Of a stretch of DNA of 64,000 nt, positions 33,001 through 45,782 are shown piece by piece (the stretch's first letter is position 1; every line of letters starts with the position of its first letter). The notes under the pieces were generated by a model. It saw nothing but the letters and a program-made list of their open reading frames with translations. It was not told where the DNA came from and did not search any database. The position numbers and the translations under genes are program-made. Origin of the DNA: Cavia porcellus (Eukaryota > Chordata > Mammalia > Rodentia > Caviidae); NCBI RefSeq assembly GCF_034190915.1, contig NW_026947486.1, forward strand, positions 75,186,044-75,250,043. The letters are read 5' to 3'.

Positions 33001-33148
33001 TTCTGGCAGAGTATGGTTGTGCATACTTGTAATCCCAGCACTTGGGAGGCTGAGACAGGAGGATCACTGAGTTCAGGGTCACTCTGGGCCACAAAGTGAG
33101 TTTGAGACCAGCCTGACAGGAAAGTAAAACCTAGTCTCAAAAAGACAA
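33001..33148 (+). mobile_element. B1-like SINE
   Basis: Reads 'ggcagagtatggttgtgcatacttgtaatcccagcacttgggaggctgagacaggaggatcac', then 'gagttcagggtcactctgggccac', then a second 'gagtttgagaccagcctgac', ending 'cctagtctcaaaaag'. The internal duplication is present. Confidence 0.85.
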
Positions 33149-33382
33149 TAAATTCAATTTCTATGTCAATTTTCTTTTGTATGGCTCTTTTTAAATAATG
33201 TCATGATTTTTAAGTGATCTCCTAACAAATTCTATTTTACTTTGCAGCGAAATTTACACTATATTTTTGTACTTAACACTTCTTCCCTTACCAGGCTGTT
33301 AGAATATAGATCATCCCTACTTTTTACCACCCCAAGACCTACTATAGTACTTGACACATAGTAAGGGCATAAGAAACACTTA

Positions 33383-33507
33383 AGTAAGCACCTGACTTGC
33401 AAGCAGGCAGTCATGAGTTTGATCCCTGGTACCGATAAAATGAAAAAGGCAAAAAAAAAAAAATAAATAAATAAAAATAAATAAAAAGAAAAATAACAAG
33501 AAAAGAA
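33383..33507 (+). mobile_element. 5'-truncated ID-like SINE with perfect target duplication
   Basis: Starts within the tRNA-related part (AGTAAGCACCTGACTTGCAA) and keeps the B box region (GTTTGATCC) and a long A-rich tail expanded as AAAT repeats. The 12-bp AAGAAACACTTA at 33371-33382 recurs at 33508-33519. 5' truncation is unusual for a short SINE and excludes transcription of this copy from its own A box. The flanking 33350-33380 region resembles an L2/MIR end. Confidence 0.8.
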
Positions 33508-33885
33508 AAGAAACACTTACAAAGATAAATAAAGGATGTTGTATCTTCAAATATTTTTTAGTGTTCTTTAGATTACCTAAAAAACATATATGAGATCTTG
33601 ATAATAGTACTCAGAAGAATATGATGCACTTCCATATAATGACAGATGACACTCATTATATACTTGCATTGGGATTTATATTAAATACATTAGTATGAGC
33701 TGTATAACATGTATAACATGTAAAAACTATTCTTACTTTGGAGACAACAGTAAGAGATGATTATTTTGTACTTCAAGTATCATAATTGAAATCTACATGA
33801 AAGAATTTTTTTCATTAATCATTATTTTCTGTGGTACTGGGAAACGTGCACACTGAGCTATATTCATGGCCTTATTTATTACCTT

Positions 33886-34000
33886 GTTTATTTTGAGAAA
33901 GGATATTACTAAATTAGCCAGGCTGGACTTGAACTTGGAATCTTCCTGCCTCAACCTCCTAGAGTGTTAGAACTGCACATGTGCCATCATGCCTGGCTGA
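33886..34000 (-). mobile_element. B1-like SINE, antisense
   Basis: The plus strand reads 'ttgagaaaggatattactaaattagccaggctggacttgaac', 'cctgcctcaacctcctagagtgttagaactgcacatgtgcc', and 'catgcctggctg', the complement of a degraded 7SL-derived monomer. Confidence 0.7.
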
Positions 34001-35974
34001 AAGAATTTATTAATAATAAATAAAGAATACCAGAAATCATCATAACAATACTGGAAATATTCAACCACAAATTTTTGTGGTCAATACATATCATGCCTAT
34101 TTTTCAAGAACTCTTTTATATGACATACTACTTGGAAGACCTAAGTCAAAGAGTGGCACTTCTTAACAGTCCATAGACAAAGAGATGTAAAGGTTCAATT
34201 TCCCTGTAACTACAGGACAGTGCCAATATGTATTTATAAAAAACAACCTTTTGCCGAATACCAAAACTGTCTTGTCAGTGCACATCAACTCTTAAAATAA
34301 ATTTCTATTGATTAAAATTATACAGGATTTTTTTCACAGTCTTGATCATATGCCAATCTTAAAATCATTAAAAAGCAATAATAATGGGGGGATTCAAAAC
34401 TAAACTATTTTGTTTTTCACAACATTTTTTACAATTTTGTTCTCTTGTGAAACAATATTTCAATGGAAAAATTGTGTGTTTATTAAAATCTCATTTTGTG
34501 ATGAAATAAATAAATATTAATGCATATAGCTAAAATTCAGTTCTGATTCCTAAACCAGTGCAATGTTTTGTTTGGTTTCTCATGTAAAAAGTTTTGCCTA
34601 GCTCCTTACCTGTAATTCCTGGGATTCTAAAATAGTCTGAGATAAACATTTCATCTATCTAGAAGTCAGAATTGTTAAGAAAAGTCAAAATGCTATGTTG
34701 TCAATAAAACTCAAATGAGAATGGGTGTTACTGTTTTATAGTTTTAGTCTAAACCAGTACACTCAAAATTTCCAAGGATTTGCTCTGAATATAAAAAATA
34801 CTCATTACTCGGCTAAGTGCTTTATTAATTCTCCCAAATTTTTAAAAAAAATATTTTACAATGAAGGAAAATACTAAAAGAAAAAGAAAATAACCAAAGT
34901 AGAAAATAAGAGAGCAGTAGCAGTCTGCTACACCGAGAGAATGTGTTTGAAACACTATTAGTATCTTTTTTAAACAGTATGGAATTTGAATCAGTGGCCC
35001 TTATAAAAGAAGATTCATTCTAAAAAATTATTAAAAGCTGAGCTAATTTAATGGTAATGTAATAGTAACATGGATTGCATTAAATATTAACCAGGTCAAT
35101 TCCTCTGAATATTTCGCTCAAATATCCCAGTACACTCCTAGAAGTAAGTAGTGTGTTTGTTGATAACTCAATATTAGTATTTAATTAGATACAACTCTTT
35201 ACCTTATGATTCTTGTAGAAGAATTTTACTTTTTTTAATTTCAGAATTTACTCAACTAAAGTTAAGCAATATTAGAAACTCCTTGAGTAAAAAGCCTTGG
35301 TACTGAAACAAACATGGTGAAAGCCAGCAAAATAGCTGTTTTGTTTGATTCAGCTGTGTTCAAGATTTTAGCAAAGAAAATAACTAATGAAAGTAGAGGC
35401 CTCTGAACTAAAAATAATTTGGCCCAGAAGTCTCAGGCATTCTGTCAATATTCCTTAAAGACTGCTTTTATAGGGTAAATTTCTACAGTTTAAAAAAGTG
35501 ATGAACAATTAGGTAGAATTGTAGGAAGGCAAAAGCAAGGTACAAGGAATTTAGGAAAGTACAAAATAAGAAAAGGGTGCCACAAACTCATCACCATTCC
35601 CTCTATCTAGTGAACAAATAGCCATATCTTCTCGTTTTATCTGTACTCAAGAAAAAGAGATAACGGGGTAGCCTGGAAACTGAGAGCTAGAACAGGGAAG
35701 CACCTAAAAGTACACTACATAAGATACCAGTGTGAAGAATTCTACCACACAGGATTGTGAGTTTGACATCCCACCATACTTCCTTCTTCATGGAGTGCTT
35801 GCTAAATGGTAGGCAAGCACACAGAGGATGTGCTATGGAGTTCAGGGTAGGGGTAAAGTGAAGTGAGGATGAGGCAGTGTAAATAATGGCATATGTGCAG
35901 TTCTTGAGAACTGGAGAAAGTAGACAGACATGAAAAGTTACAACAAAATGGAAAAAGTACTCTAATAATGATGT
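34001..35974. other. Non-coding AT-rich region, unclassified
   Basis: The longest stretch with no recognisable young repeat in the first half of the window. No gene, exon with splice sites, or RNA gene is evident by eye. Confidence 0.4.
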
Positions 35975-36205
35975 TACTATATTAATAAAAACTAACAGTC
36001 ATCAAGTGCTCACTATCTTTTGGGCATAAAGTCAGTGTTTTGCATATATTAATTAACTTAATCCTGCTACCAGCATTATAAAGTAGATATTAATATGGCA
36101 CTCATTTTTACAAATAAGAAAACTGACTCTCACAGGAGTTAAGTAACTGTTTTAAGGTAATAATAATTCATAGGGAAGATGACAGAAAATGATTATCCTT
36201 ACAGT
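35975..36205 (+). mobile_element. MIR SINE, near full length
   Basis: Shows the MIR core in order. Blocks are 'catcaagtgctcactatcttttgggcataaagtcagtgttttgcatatatta', 'cttaatcctgctaccagcattataaagtagatatt', and 'ttttacaaataagaaaactgactctcacaggagttaagtaact'. Ancient and diverged. Confidence 0.7.
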
Positions 36206-37924
36206 AGGAACAAAATCCAAGTGATCAAAGAACTTACCTGTAATTTTTGAATGCTTACACTCAAATGTTTTAAAAATACTTTAGATATGTAAAAAGAAAA
36301 AATAAAATTTAGAAGAAAGGAAGCATAGATTTAGTTACTGAAAACAGGTTTCATGTAAATATTATTTTACCTTAAATATCACTTTTACTTAGCTTCTTTT
36401 CTTTTGGTACCGAAGATATAATAAATTGTTAAATAAATCTTATTAAAGTATAACTATTAGCTAAATAATAGTTGTTAAAGAATATTTTTAAAGAAAAGTA
36501 AATCAGCATCGACGAAAATTGTGCTACATCTCTAAGTATTTAATTTGGTTTTTTCCTAACAGACTAACATGTAAGTAAGTATATGCAACAAACTCACAAC
36601 TCTGCCCCTGCTGTAAGGCAGAAGTGCTTGGATGCAAATAATCAGACATTAAGGGTTGAATCTGAAAATGTAAAGTAATAGTAGATGCTAGAATGACATA
36701 GGAACAGAAGCATGATTAATGTTAGATTCATTTGGACAGGTTCTAGAAAGCTACACAATTTTCAAACTTCTTTCATTTTCACTTCACTAAATCTTGAGAA
36801 AAATATCAAGGAAGCAAAATTGATGTTTTTTCATGATTTCATTCAGACCTATCCATGTCATTTTCTGATTTCTTCTCCTATCTTTTGATATATTCTGTGA
36901 TATCCCTGGAAGCTAAGTTTTCAATTAAATCATTCATTTAGGAAAATCGCTTATGTCCTGTAATCCAGGCAGAAAGTTAGGTACTGGCAATAGACAAGTG
37001 AATAACTCATGCTCTCTTCTATCAAGAAAGTGTAGTCTACTTGAGGCTTCTACACAAAATCAAAACATTTTATGACAGAATATTTTTAGAAATACAGTTG
37101 AGGAATAACAGGTTCATAAATAACCCAGTCATAATAGTAAGTGAGATCAGAGACCATTAGACCAAAATATTTTTGACAACACATGATTTTGTACATACTC
37201 TTCCCTTCTTTCCTATTAAAATGGTCTGAAGTTACATTTCATTCTTAGCACCTATATTATTCTTAAGGATAACTTTGGTAAGAAAATAGAAATAGAAACA
37301 GAAAACGATTTTATATATATTTCTTAGTGAGGAATTCTATTATCTATAGAGTTTCATTTTTCTCACCATCTTCGTTTGATTTGTAGGAAGCCACTCTGAT
37401 CATTGATAATCATCAATTACCAGTGATAAAGCCAAGGATTTAAAATAATTGTCTCTCTTTTTGGATAAACTCTTCATTGCTCACAAGGAATGGCCTCCAT
37501 GGGGAAACAGATTAAGAGAAAAATGGACACCTCAGTTATAAGGAGCTAACCCAAGTCTTGCCTGGACCAGTTACGGCAGCGGCAGCTTAGAAACCAGAAT
37601 TTGTATGTGGAGGGAGCAGATCAGTGAGCATCAGGTAGTAGATTTATAGTACATATGAAATTGGTGCTGAAGTGGCATTGATGTTATTTAAATAGAGCAG
37701 AGAAAGCATAATTAGGGAGGAAGGCAGCCAGTGAGACTATTTGTTCCTTGAATGTTTTGAAATTTCTAATGAGATCTCCCCATACGACCTAATTGTACAT
37801 TTATCTGATGAATTAAGATATATCTGCATCTGCTTGGTGTTTGAAAATCACATCCCTTGTTTTGACTTGCTGGAACAGAAAAAATATTGAGTCCAAGCTA
37901 AAGAAAAGATTTAAGAGTTTAAAA
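36206..37924. other. Non-coding region, unclassified
   Basis: AT-rich with no confident repeat or gene. A short GC-richer patch at 37560-37590 (GTTACGGCAGCGGCAGC) stands out, but no reading frame or promoter element accompanies it. Confidence 0.35.
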
Positions 37925-38149
37925 ATAGTACTTTAAGAAAATGAGTTCAAGCTTTGCAAACACTCTTGTCAGTGCATTCTCTGGATGTCAGCAGTCCGAT
38001 TTCTTTGTATTCAGTTTCTGTGGATATTGTGAAGAGTTTTGTTTCCCTAATTTCTCTCTTAGTGAGTATGTTGTGTGTGTACAGGAATGTCTTTGATTTT
38101 TGAGTGTTCATTTTGTATTCAACTATGCTATTGAACTTGCTTATTAAAT

Positions 38150-38359
38150 CTAGAAATCTATGGAGTCTTCTATGTAGAATATCAAGTCATTTGTGAATAA
38201 TGATAATTTATCAGATTTTCCTATCTTTGTGCCTTTTATTTCTCTCTCTTGTCTAATTGTTGTGGCTAGGATTACCAGAAATATATTGAATAGAACTGGT
38301 AATAGTGAAAATCCTTGTCTTGTTCCTGATTGCAGAGTGAGTTTTCTGTTTTTGTACAT
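38150..38359 (-). pseudogene. L1 ORF2 reverse transcriptase fragment
   Basis: A 69-codon frame reads [22 protein letters not shown], then [14 protein letters not shown] and [15 protein letters not shown]. This is the L1 reverse transcriptase 'KSGTRQGCPLSPLLFNI' to 'F-A-D-D-M' stretch. The catalytic F-A-D-D is replaced by F-T-N-D, so an aspartate needed for polymerisation is lost. Confidence 0.8.
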
Positions 38360-39199
38360 TTAATATTATGTTGGCTGTTGTTTTATTCTAGATGACTTTC
38401 ACCAAATTGAGATAAAGACCATCTGTTTTGGCTTCATGTAAGTTAATTTAAATGAAGAATGAGTATTGGACTTTGTCAAAAACTTTCATGCATTTACTGA
38501 GATGCTCATGTGATTTTTGCCTTAGATTCTGCGGATTTGGTATATTCCATTTATTCATTTATGTATGTTGAAACATCCCTGTATTTTTGACATGAATCCT
38601 ACTTGTTCATGGTGTTTAATTCTTGATGATTTGCTGAATTCTGTTTGCTGGTATGTTTTTGTGGATTTTTACATCTATGTTTATTAGGAAGTTTTTGCCT
38701 ATAGTTCTCCTTTGTGGTGGGGTCTTTCTCTGCTTTTGGCATAAGGATATTGATGCATTCTAGAAAGAATTAGGAAGTACTGCTTCTCTGTAAATTTCAT
38801 CAAAGATTTTGAGAAACATTTACATTAAATTTTCTACAAATTTCTTACAGAATTCCCAGTGAATCCATCAGAACCTGAACTTTGCTTTGTTGGTAAGTTT
38901 TTAATCATATTTTCAATTTCACTCACTGATGTTGTGTTATTCAGAATTTTTATATCTTCTTAATTCAGCTTTGGTAATTTGTATGCATCTAAAAATCTGT
39001 GCATTCTTCTGGGTTTTTTCATCCTATGAGGGTAAAGATTTTGGAATCAGGAATTGATGATCTTCTGAATTTTCACAGAATCTGTAGTGCTTCCACCGAT
39101 TTTCTTCTTTTTTGCATGAATTTGAATTTTTCCTTCTTTTTATTGATAATCTTATCTAAAGATTTATCAATTTTATTTATTCTTTCAAAGAACAAACTC

Positions 39200-39418
39200 T
39201 TAGTCATTAATTCTTTGTATTGTTTTCTTAGTCTTAATTGCCCTAATATCTGCTCTGGTCTTTATAATTTTCTCCTTTATATGGGTTTTGGGCTTGACTT
39301 TCTTCTCTTTTTGTAGAAGTTTGAGGTGCAACATTAGGTTGTTTGCTTGCTCTGCTTTCCTGATGTTAGAATTCACCACTATACTTTCCCTCTTAGGACT
39401 GCTTTCATTACAAACCAC
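39200..39418 (-). pseudogene. L1 ORF2 fragment upstream of reverse transcriptase
   Basis: A 72-codon frame ending AIKTKKTIQRIND matches the 'ELRxIRARIEKxxTIQRIN' linker that precedes the reverse transcriptase in L1 ORF2p. Isolated by stops on both sides. Confidence 0.65.
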
Positions 39419-40144
39419 AGTTTCTAGTATATTTTATCTGCTTTTTGTTCAGTTGTAGATATTGTTTAATCTCTTCTTTAATTTCGTCTGTGACACATTT
39501 GTTGTTCAGGAGGGTGTTATTTAATTTCATGTGTTTATGGTGTTTGTGTAGTTTCTGTTCTATGGTCAGATATTATACTTTAGATAATTTCAATTACTTC
39601 ACATTTGCTTGAGCTGCTTTTATGGCCTAGTATGTGGTCTATTTTAGAGAAAATGCAATGTATATCTGAGAAGAATGTGTATTCTAATGTTGTTAGTTGG
39701 AATACTCTGTAATCATCTACTAAGCACATTCGTTCATAGGTTCGGTTCGGTTCTGATATTTCCTTGCTGATTTATTGCCTGGTTGAGGTATGAATTTTTG
39801 ACAGTGAGGTATTAAGGCCCTCCATAATTGTGTTATTGCTTATTTGATTTTTCATGACTATTAATATTTATATTTTATAGTTGAATGCTTCTGTATGTGC
39901 TGCATAAATATTTATGATCATTGTTTTTTCCTCTTGAAATTTTCCTTTAATAAGTATGTAGTGACTTTATCTATTTTGATCATTCTTGGTTCAAAGTTCA
40001 CATTGTTTGCAAATAGAATCGCTACTCCTACTTTTTATGTTTTCCTGTTTATCCTTTGACTTTCAGTCTATGAGTTTTATTTTGAATTAAATGCATTTCT
40101 TGCAAATAGCATATTGTTTGATCTTGTTTCTTGATCCACTCTGT

Positions 40145-40167
40145 TTTTTTTTTGGGGGGGGGGGGCT
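40145..40167. repeat. T/G homopolymer run
   Basis: A run of about nine T followed by twelve G, at the antisense L1 ORF1/ORF2 junction, where other copies here (16512, 59250) have a poly-A stretch. It may mark a slippage-prone site. Confidence 0.8.
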
Positions 40168-40379
40168 TGGTGAATTGAGGCCATTGACATTAATGGTTAT
40201 AATGATATGTATTGGCTTATATTTTTCATGTTATTTTCCTGCAGGTAGTTTCTTCTTTATTCCCTTTGTCTAATTGTTTGCTCTACTTGTTTCTTTCTGT
40301 AATTGTTGTTGGAATTGCAGTCATTTTTTTCTGTGTCTCCATTACCTATTAGTACCCTTTGTAGTACTGGTTGGTGATC

Positions 40380-40766
40380 ATGAAGTTCTTTAGTTGTTCT
40401 TTGTTATGGAAACAATGCATTCCTCCACCAATTTTGAAAGATAGTTTTGCAGGGTACTTCAATCAGTGTTAAAAGTTGTTTTCCTTTAAGACATTATGTA
40501 CTTCACTTCAAGCTCTTCTTGACTTGAATGTTTTTGTTGAGAAGTCTACCATGTTTCTGATGAGCTTCCTTTATAGTTGAGCTGTTTCTTTTCTCTAACA
40601 GCTTTTAATATTCCATTTTTGTACTGAATTTCTGAAATCATGATTATTATATGCCTGGGTATAGATTTATTTTGGTTATGGCTAATTGAAGTTCTGTAAG
40701 CCTCTCTTATGTTAGATTCTTTTCCTGTGCTTGGTAAATTTTCTGTTGTTACTTCTGTATTTAGGG

Positions 40767-40815
<49 letters not shown>

Positions 40816-41200
40816 TGTGTGTGTTTTGACTCTTGCTTTTTCATTGACTTAGTCAGTCGTACCATTTTTCTTTGCATCATCTTGCAGCTAATGCATTGAT
40901 ATTTTCTGATCCTTTGTTATTTTGAGAAGAACTTTCGATTCATGATCACTATTGGAGATTCAGATTTCAAGGTTTGAAAGTCTATCTTTAATTTCATTCA
41001 AGCAGCTTTGCTAACTTTAAATGGAATTTTTAATTTCCTATATATCTGTTTGACTATATTTCAGGCATTCTGGTTCTTTTCAATATTGATTATTGATCAT
41101 TTCTATCCCCTTCCTTTCATCTTCTATTTTTTTAAATGTATCTCTACTCTAGAATTTCTGAGCAATTCTATTATGAATGTTGACATTTCTTTTTTTTTTT
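40380..41200 (-). pseudogene. L1 ORF1 remnant
   Basis: The minus strand around 40720-40560 encodes the ORF1p C-terminal signature ('gcttacagaacttcaattagccataacc', then 'cccaggcatataataatcat', then 'ttcagaaattcagtacaaaa'). It is disrupted by a GT microsatellite and several stops. The order and spacing agree with ORF1 in 9793-10600. Confidence 0.65.
40767..40824. repeat. (GT)n microsatellite
   Basis: About 58 bp of almost pure GT on the plus strand, with a single AT interruption, inside the L1 ORF1 remnant. Confidence 0.95.
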
Positions 41201-41299
41201 TTAACTGAGAGACTATTTCTGTCTGATTTCCTCTAGCCTCAGGGATTTATTTCTTAACTTCAGTTCCCGCCATTTCAGAAATTGCAGGTGTGTGTCCTC

Positions 41300-43415
41300 T
41301 ATTTTTCTGTATCTCATTGTCTACTTGGCTTATTCTGTGTGGGCGGGAGTTCTAAAGTTTCATACTGCTTCTGGGTCTTGTCCTTTTCCTTATCAAAGTT
41401 TTTTTTGTTTTTTTTCTGTGTTGATCCCTTTAAGTTTTTGTAGATAACTTTATCAGTAGTATCAAAGTCTCCCTCGGTATCATTTCCTTTTCAAGAATGT
41501 CTTCTATGTGTAGGAGATTCTTAGTTTGTGTCTTTCCCAAGATCAAAGCTTTTCAATTGATTAAGAGTTATATACTGGTATCTGCTTGGCTCAGTCCCCA
41601 GTCATTTTGTGATGGGATATGATGAGGTTATTATCCCACAGCTTCCAAGAATTGTTGAAGTAAGAACAAATGATTAAAGTAGAAGTGACACCCTAGCTAA
41701 AATAGTATAATTAGCAATAACAATAGCATCAAGCACAATTTAGAAACTGACAAACTGTGGTAACAATTAATTTTGTACCTTTACCAAGAGGATAAAAGTC
41801 CACAGTTGTATAGCAGAACTGATCCCAAATTGGAAGCTTGTACGCAACCTTTTACCACTTTGTAGACTGGTTTACTCTATAATTGGGAAATATAAGACAA
41901 ATCGTGGCTAGAACACAGATAACTAAAAGAAATAAAATAGAAGCCAGGTTAGATGATGAAGGATGAACATACAAGCTTTGGGAAACTAGAGAAGAGGGCA
42001 GAAAAGAAAGAATGAAGTAGTAAACAAGTGATTATTGAAGTTGACCAGAAAAATTAGGGAGACTATTCACTCCTTTGAGTAATTCTAGAGAGATAAATTG
42101 GAGAAAAGGGAAAGAAGACAAACAGAGTAGAACAAAAATATAGGTAAAAAACAAAAAAAAATTAAAGAAAGGGTAACAAACCAGCAAAAAAAGAAGGAAA
42201 ATAAAAGTTTCTCTGATGTCCACTGGGAGTACAAACTACTGGATAACAGTGCCAAAACTATAGTACAGATTTTGCTGGGTTTAAGGCTGATCTTGGCCTC
42301 CAAATGAGGGGACATGGGTCCAGAGTCTTCAGTCAGTACTTTTTGCATTTCCTTTAGCATACTCCTATCTTTACCCTGTGTCTCTTGTTGGTGTCTCTCT
42401 CTATTTGCTATGCTTTTTTCAGATAGAGATAAGGGATCGTTCCCATTTCCATGAACCACTGGCTCCACCTGGTTGTTGTTTGGCCTTCTATGTTCCTCAT
42501 CCACTAGGAAGTCTCTGTCCTCTCAGATCATTTGCTTTATGATAGGGTGGGATGCTGTGATACAGTCTGTTTCTCTACTGCTCCTGTTGCAATCCAAGGC
42601 TGCGCAATCCCAATTCTTACTCCGCTTGTGAAGTAGGATGCTAACTTTCCATTTGGTGCTTTACAAATTCCACTGCCACTCTCACCTGTCTCTTCCGTAG
42701 TCTTTAAATTCCTCAGGTGAGATAAGGAATGCTGTAGAGTGCCTTTATGCTCCCACCTCCAGTAGCATAGGGACAGGCCAAGGCTGCACAGTCCGGAGGT
42801 GCAAGGTTCTTTAATTTCCCACACCTCTCTAACCACAGTTCATGAAGGAATGGTTAACTGCTACATTTACTACATACTCTTGTACTCTTTGATCTTGTTA
42901 CTGAAGGATCCAGATAGTGATCTGGTTCAGAAAAGAAAAGAGAAGAAAAGCAAAATAGAAAGGGAAAAGGAAAAAAGAAATACATAAAAGGTAAACTGAC
43001 CAATTATCAGGGAAATAGCAGTTCGTGTCAGCAGAATTTGCTGCTCAACTGTAGTGTCTTCTGTTAGGAAGAAAGCAGAAGAGGCAGGGAACGTTATATC
43101 CCAAGTCCATCCTGTATGGCTTTATTTAGCCACACTATTTTAATATACCCTTTCTTCTGATTCTTTTACTTTTAAGATTCCAAGTTTAACAGGCAGTTGT
43201 CCCAATCTGGCAACACATCAACAGCTGGGTGGGATGGCTGGTCATTTAATTAAGTCCTTTATCTATATTTTGCTTGATCTATTATTCTGTTAAATCAGAT
43301 TGATTGTAGTTTCAGAGTGTATGTCCTTCCTTTCTCCCAATTACCTGGGTTTTAGTTGAATTTCACTGTGTAGCTCTGAATAAGGCTCCTCTATTCTGCT
43401 ATACTGTCTACCCTG
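41300..43415 (-). promoter_or_regulatory. L1 5' UTR-like region (antisense L1)
   Basis: Upstream, on the minus strand, of the ORF1 remnant. Two longer minus-strand frames (42504-42085 and 42836-42537) occur but show no L1 ORF or other motif I recognise. The first is hydrophilic for ~80 residues and then hydrophobic. L1 promoters lie in the 5' UTR, but I see no specific binding site here. Confidence 0.45.
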
Positions 43416-45672
43416 TGATCATATTTAGAGCAGAAAGAAATTTCTTCCCCAAACATATTGAACAGGAGTCTTAAATTTCTCCCAATTGAATCACTTTTCA
43501 CAAAGTGTTAGAATTATTCTAATGAGGTTAGGCCCATCATAAGAATCTATGTGGATGATAAACAATTGGGAAAAGGAAAATCATCATTGAAATATTCTCT
43601 AGGAATTACCTTTTGATTATGTAACATAAATACATACTTTTTATTCACTTATGCATGAAGCACACTCTCATTCTGTCTCCAAAGAAAATTAGCCAAGATC
43701 ATGTACAAACATGATCATAAACAAAATAGAAACAAGTCTAGGATCTCTGAATTATAGACCATTTTTACTATCAAGGCTAGAGATAGTTAATACATCCTGC
43801 GTTGATATATCTTAATTACAACATATGTGCTGCAATGCTCTTAGTATATAATGATGGGAAAATCTGGAGTAACTAATAAAAATTCCCACTCAGAAAACAT
43901 AAGTATAGTTAAAAACATACTAATTCATGAAACATAGCATTTTCCATTGGATACTGAGTTCTAAATATCCTGACAAATGTAACAATTCCATTATACAATA
44001 TTGCACTTATAATTTAGAAGGCTTTCCATAGGTTATTGTCTTTCATATCCCTTATTTTAGCTCTGTGAGAACAAAACTATACTGATTTTTATAGTACATA
44101 GCAACATCTATCATGGTTGGTGGGAGGAAGTCACATTTAGCAGGTGATGGAAAGGGAGGTTGGTACATCCTGCTACCTTTAGTTAGTCTATTGTGGAATA
44201 ATAAGAGTATAGAGATTTCCATAGGACTTAAGAGTTGGTAACCAGAGCAAAAGTTTGATCTTCCAGACCTGAAATGTGTTTCTGTCTTTTAGAAAGTGCT
44301 CTATATCTTGTTCACCTCTAAATCAACTCTCAACTTCAGATACAATGGCTTTTATTTCCATCTTGGCCTCTTACTTCTCAAGTATATTAGAACTCTTTTA
44401 TTAGGAAAACTTTTTTTAGAATGCTATGGAAGACATTAATTTTAGATTTTAACATCTTTGCTTAGAAACAAGTAAAGTACATTAAAAACTCAGTAAATAT
44501 ATACATTACATGTATTGTATTATAAAATATTTTGAATTAATCCATATTTATAGATCACTCTCCCACCTTGAGAAATTATAGAATAAACTTTGTTTTCAAG
44601 GGCAAAACTTACATTCAACAAGAAGGGACTTCTTTTGGACCATAAGACAAGTCCCAATAAATTTAAAAGGGCTAAAAGCCTCAGCGTATGTTCTCTGAGC
44701 ACAAAACAATTAAATAGACCTCATTAACAATATATGTAAGAAAACCTTACATATATTGGACTAAATAATCGTCATCTAAAGTATATATGAATTGAAGAAT
44801 AAATCACAGGAAGTATTTTTTAAACTTACTAAATTGTTGAAATACTAAATACCAAAAGTTATAAACTATAGCTAAAGTATCTAGTTATGGACTATAACAT
44901 TACAGAAGAATATACGGGTTTCAACACTTATACTAAAAAATAAAATTGATCTCAATGACAAAAATTTAAAGTTCAGCAAATTGCAATCTCCATATGTAAT
45001 CAGGCATACCACATATTTTGGTAAATAAACTTGCATCAGTTTCAGTCCTCCATGTATTTTTTTATTGTTACTTTTGTGCTGCAATGGCCAAATTGAATAG
45101 TTGCAACAAAAACCATATGACCTACTAAGTCTAAAATATTTACTATATGACAGAAAACGTTTGCTGATTCATGACCTAAAGTTCTACTTGATAAACTGGA
45201 TAAAGAAGAGCAAAATCTTATTAGAAAAAAAGAAGAAACTAAAAATAAGATTAGAACAAAACCAAAATCAGAGAAAGAAGAAAAAAGATTATCCAGGCAA
45301 AGAGTGGTTTAATATTTAAGTAATCAGGTCTGTAAGATTAATCTTGACAAGGCACCATGGGCCACAACCTGGTCATTGAGCCAAAGTGACTAAAAGAAAT
45401 GAAAGTCATTAGAATGGAAAAAATAAAACTGTCTTTCTGAAGTATGATATGATTCTTTAGATAATCATAGGAATTCTATGACCATGACAAGAATTAAATA
45501 AATTTAGCAAGGTGAAATTATAAATTCTGTAACCAAATGCAAAATCAAATATTAAAGAGTATGCTACTCAAAATTAAAATAATTTTCCTAATAAATTATT
45601 TGAAAAATCACATGTAAAACCTTTATCCAGCGAGTAACAAAATGTTAAAAAGTAAAAATGACTTAAAATCTT
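43416..45672. other. Non-coding AT-rich region, unclassified
   Basis: No gene, RNA or confident repeat recognised. Short frames (for example 44520-44702 minus, 45101-45319 plus) are low-complexity and lack motifs. Confidence 0.4.
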
Positions 45673-45773
45673 TTTTTTTTTTCTTTTTCATTTTTATTGG
45701 TACCAGGGATCGAACTCACGACCGCCTGCTTGCAAGGCAGGCGCTTATGCCGCTGAGCTAAATCCCCAGCCCC
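45673..45773 (-). mobile_element. ID-like SINE, antisense
   Basis: On the minus strand it reads GGGGCTGGGGATTTAGCTCA, then CGGCATAAGCGCCTGCCTTG with the anticodon arm, then GTTCGATCCCTGGTACC and an A-rich tail. TAAAATCTT flanks both sides (45664-45672 and 45774-45782). This copy has one of the cleanest tRNA-like parts in the window. Confidence 0.9.
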
Positions 45774-45782
45774 TAAAATCTT

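Larger units (their letters stand above)
37925..43415 (-). mobile_element. Nearly full-length decayed L1, antisense
   Basis: On the minus strand it runs from a 5' UTR-like segment (43415 down to about 41300), through ORF1 (about 41200-40380) and the ORF2 start near 40210, where it reads IITIINVNGLNSP. It continues into ORF2 pieces at 39418-39200 and 38359-38150, the latter carrying a reverse transcriptase block with the F-T-N-D motif. It stops within ORF2 near 37925, so the 3' end is missing. All frames carry stops or frameshifts. A GT repeat has expanded inside ORF1. Confidence 0.7.

Noticed and set aside
37560..37640. GC-richer patch as a possible promoter or exon
   Set aside because: Too short, no CpG cluster, no flanking splice signals and no open frame.
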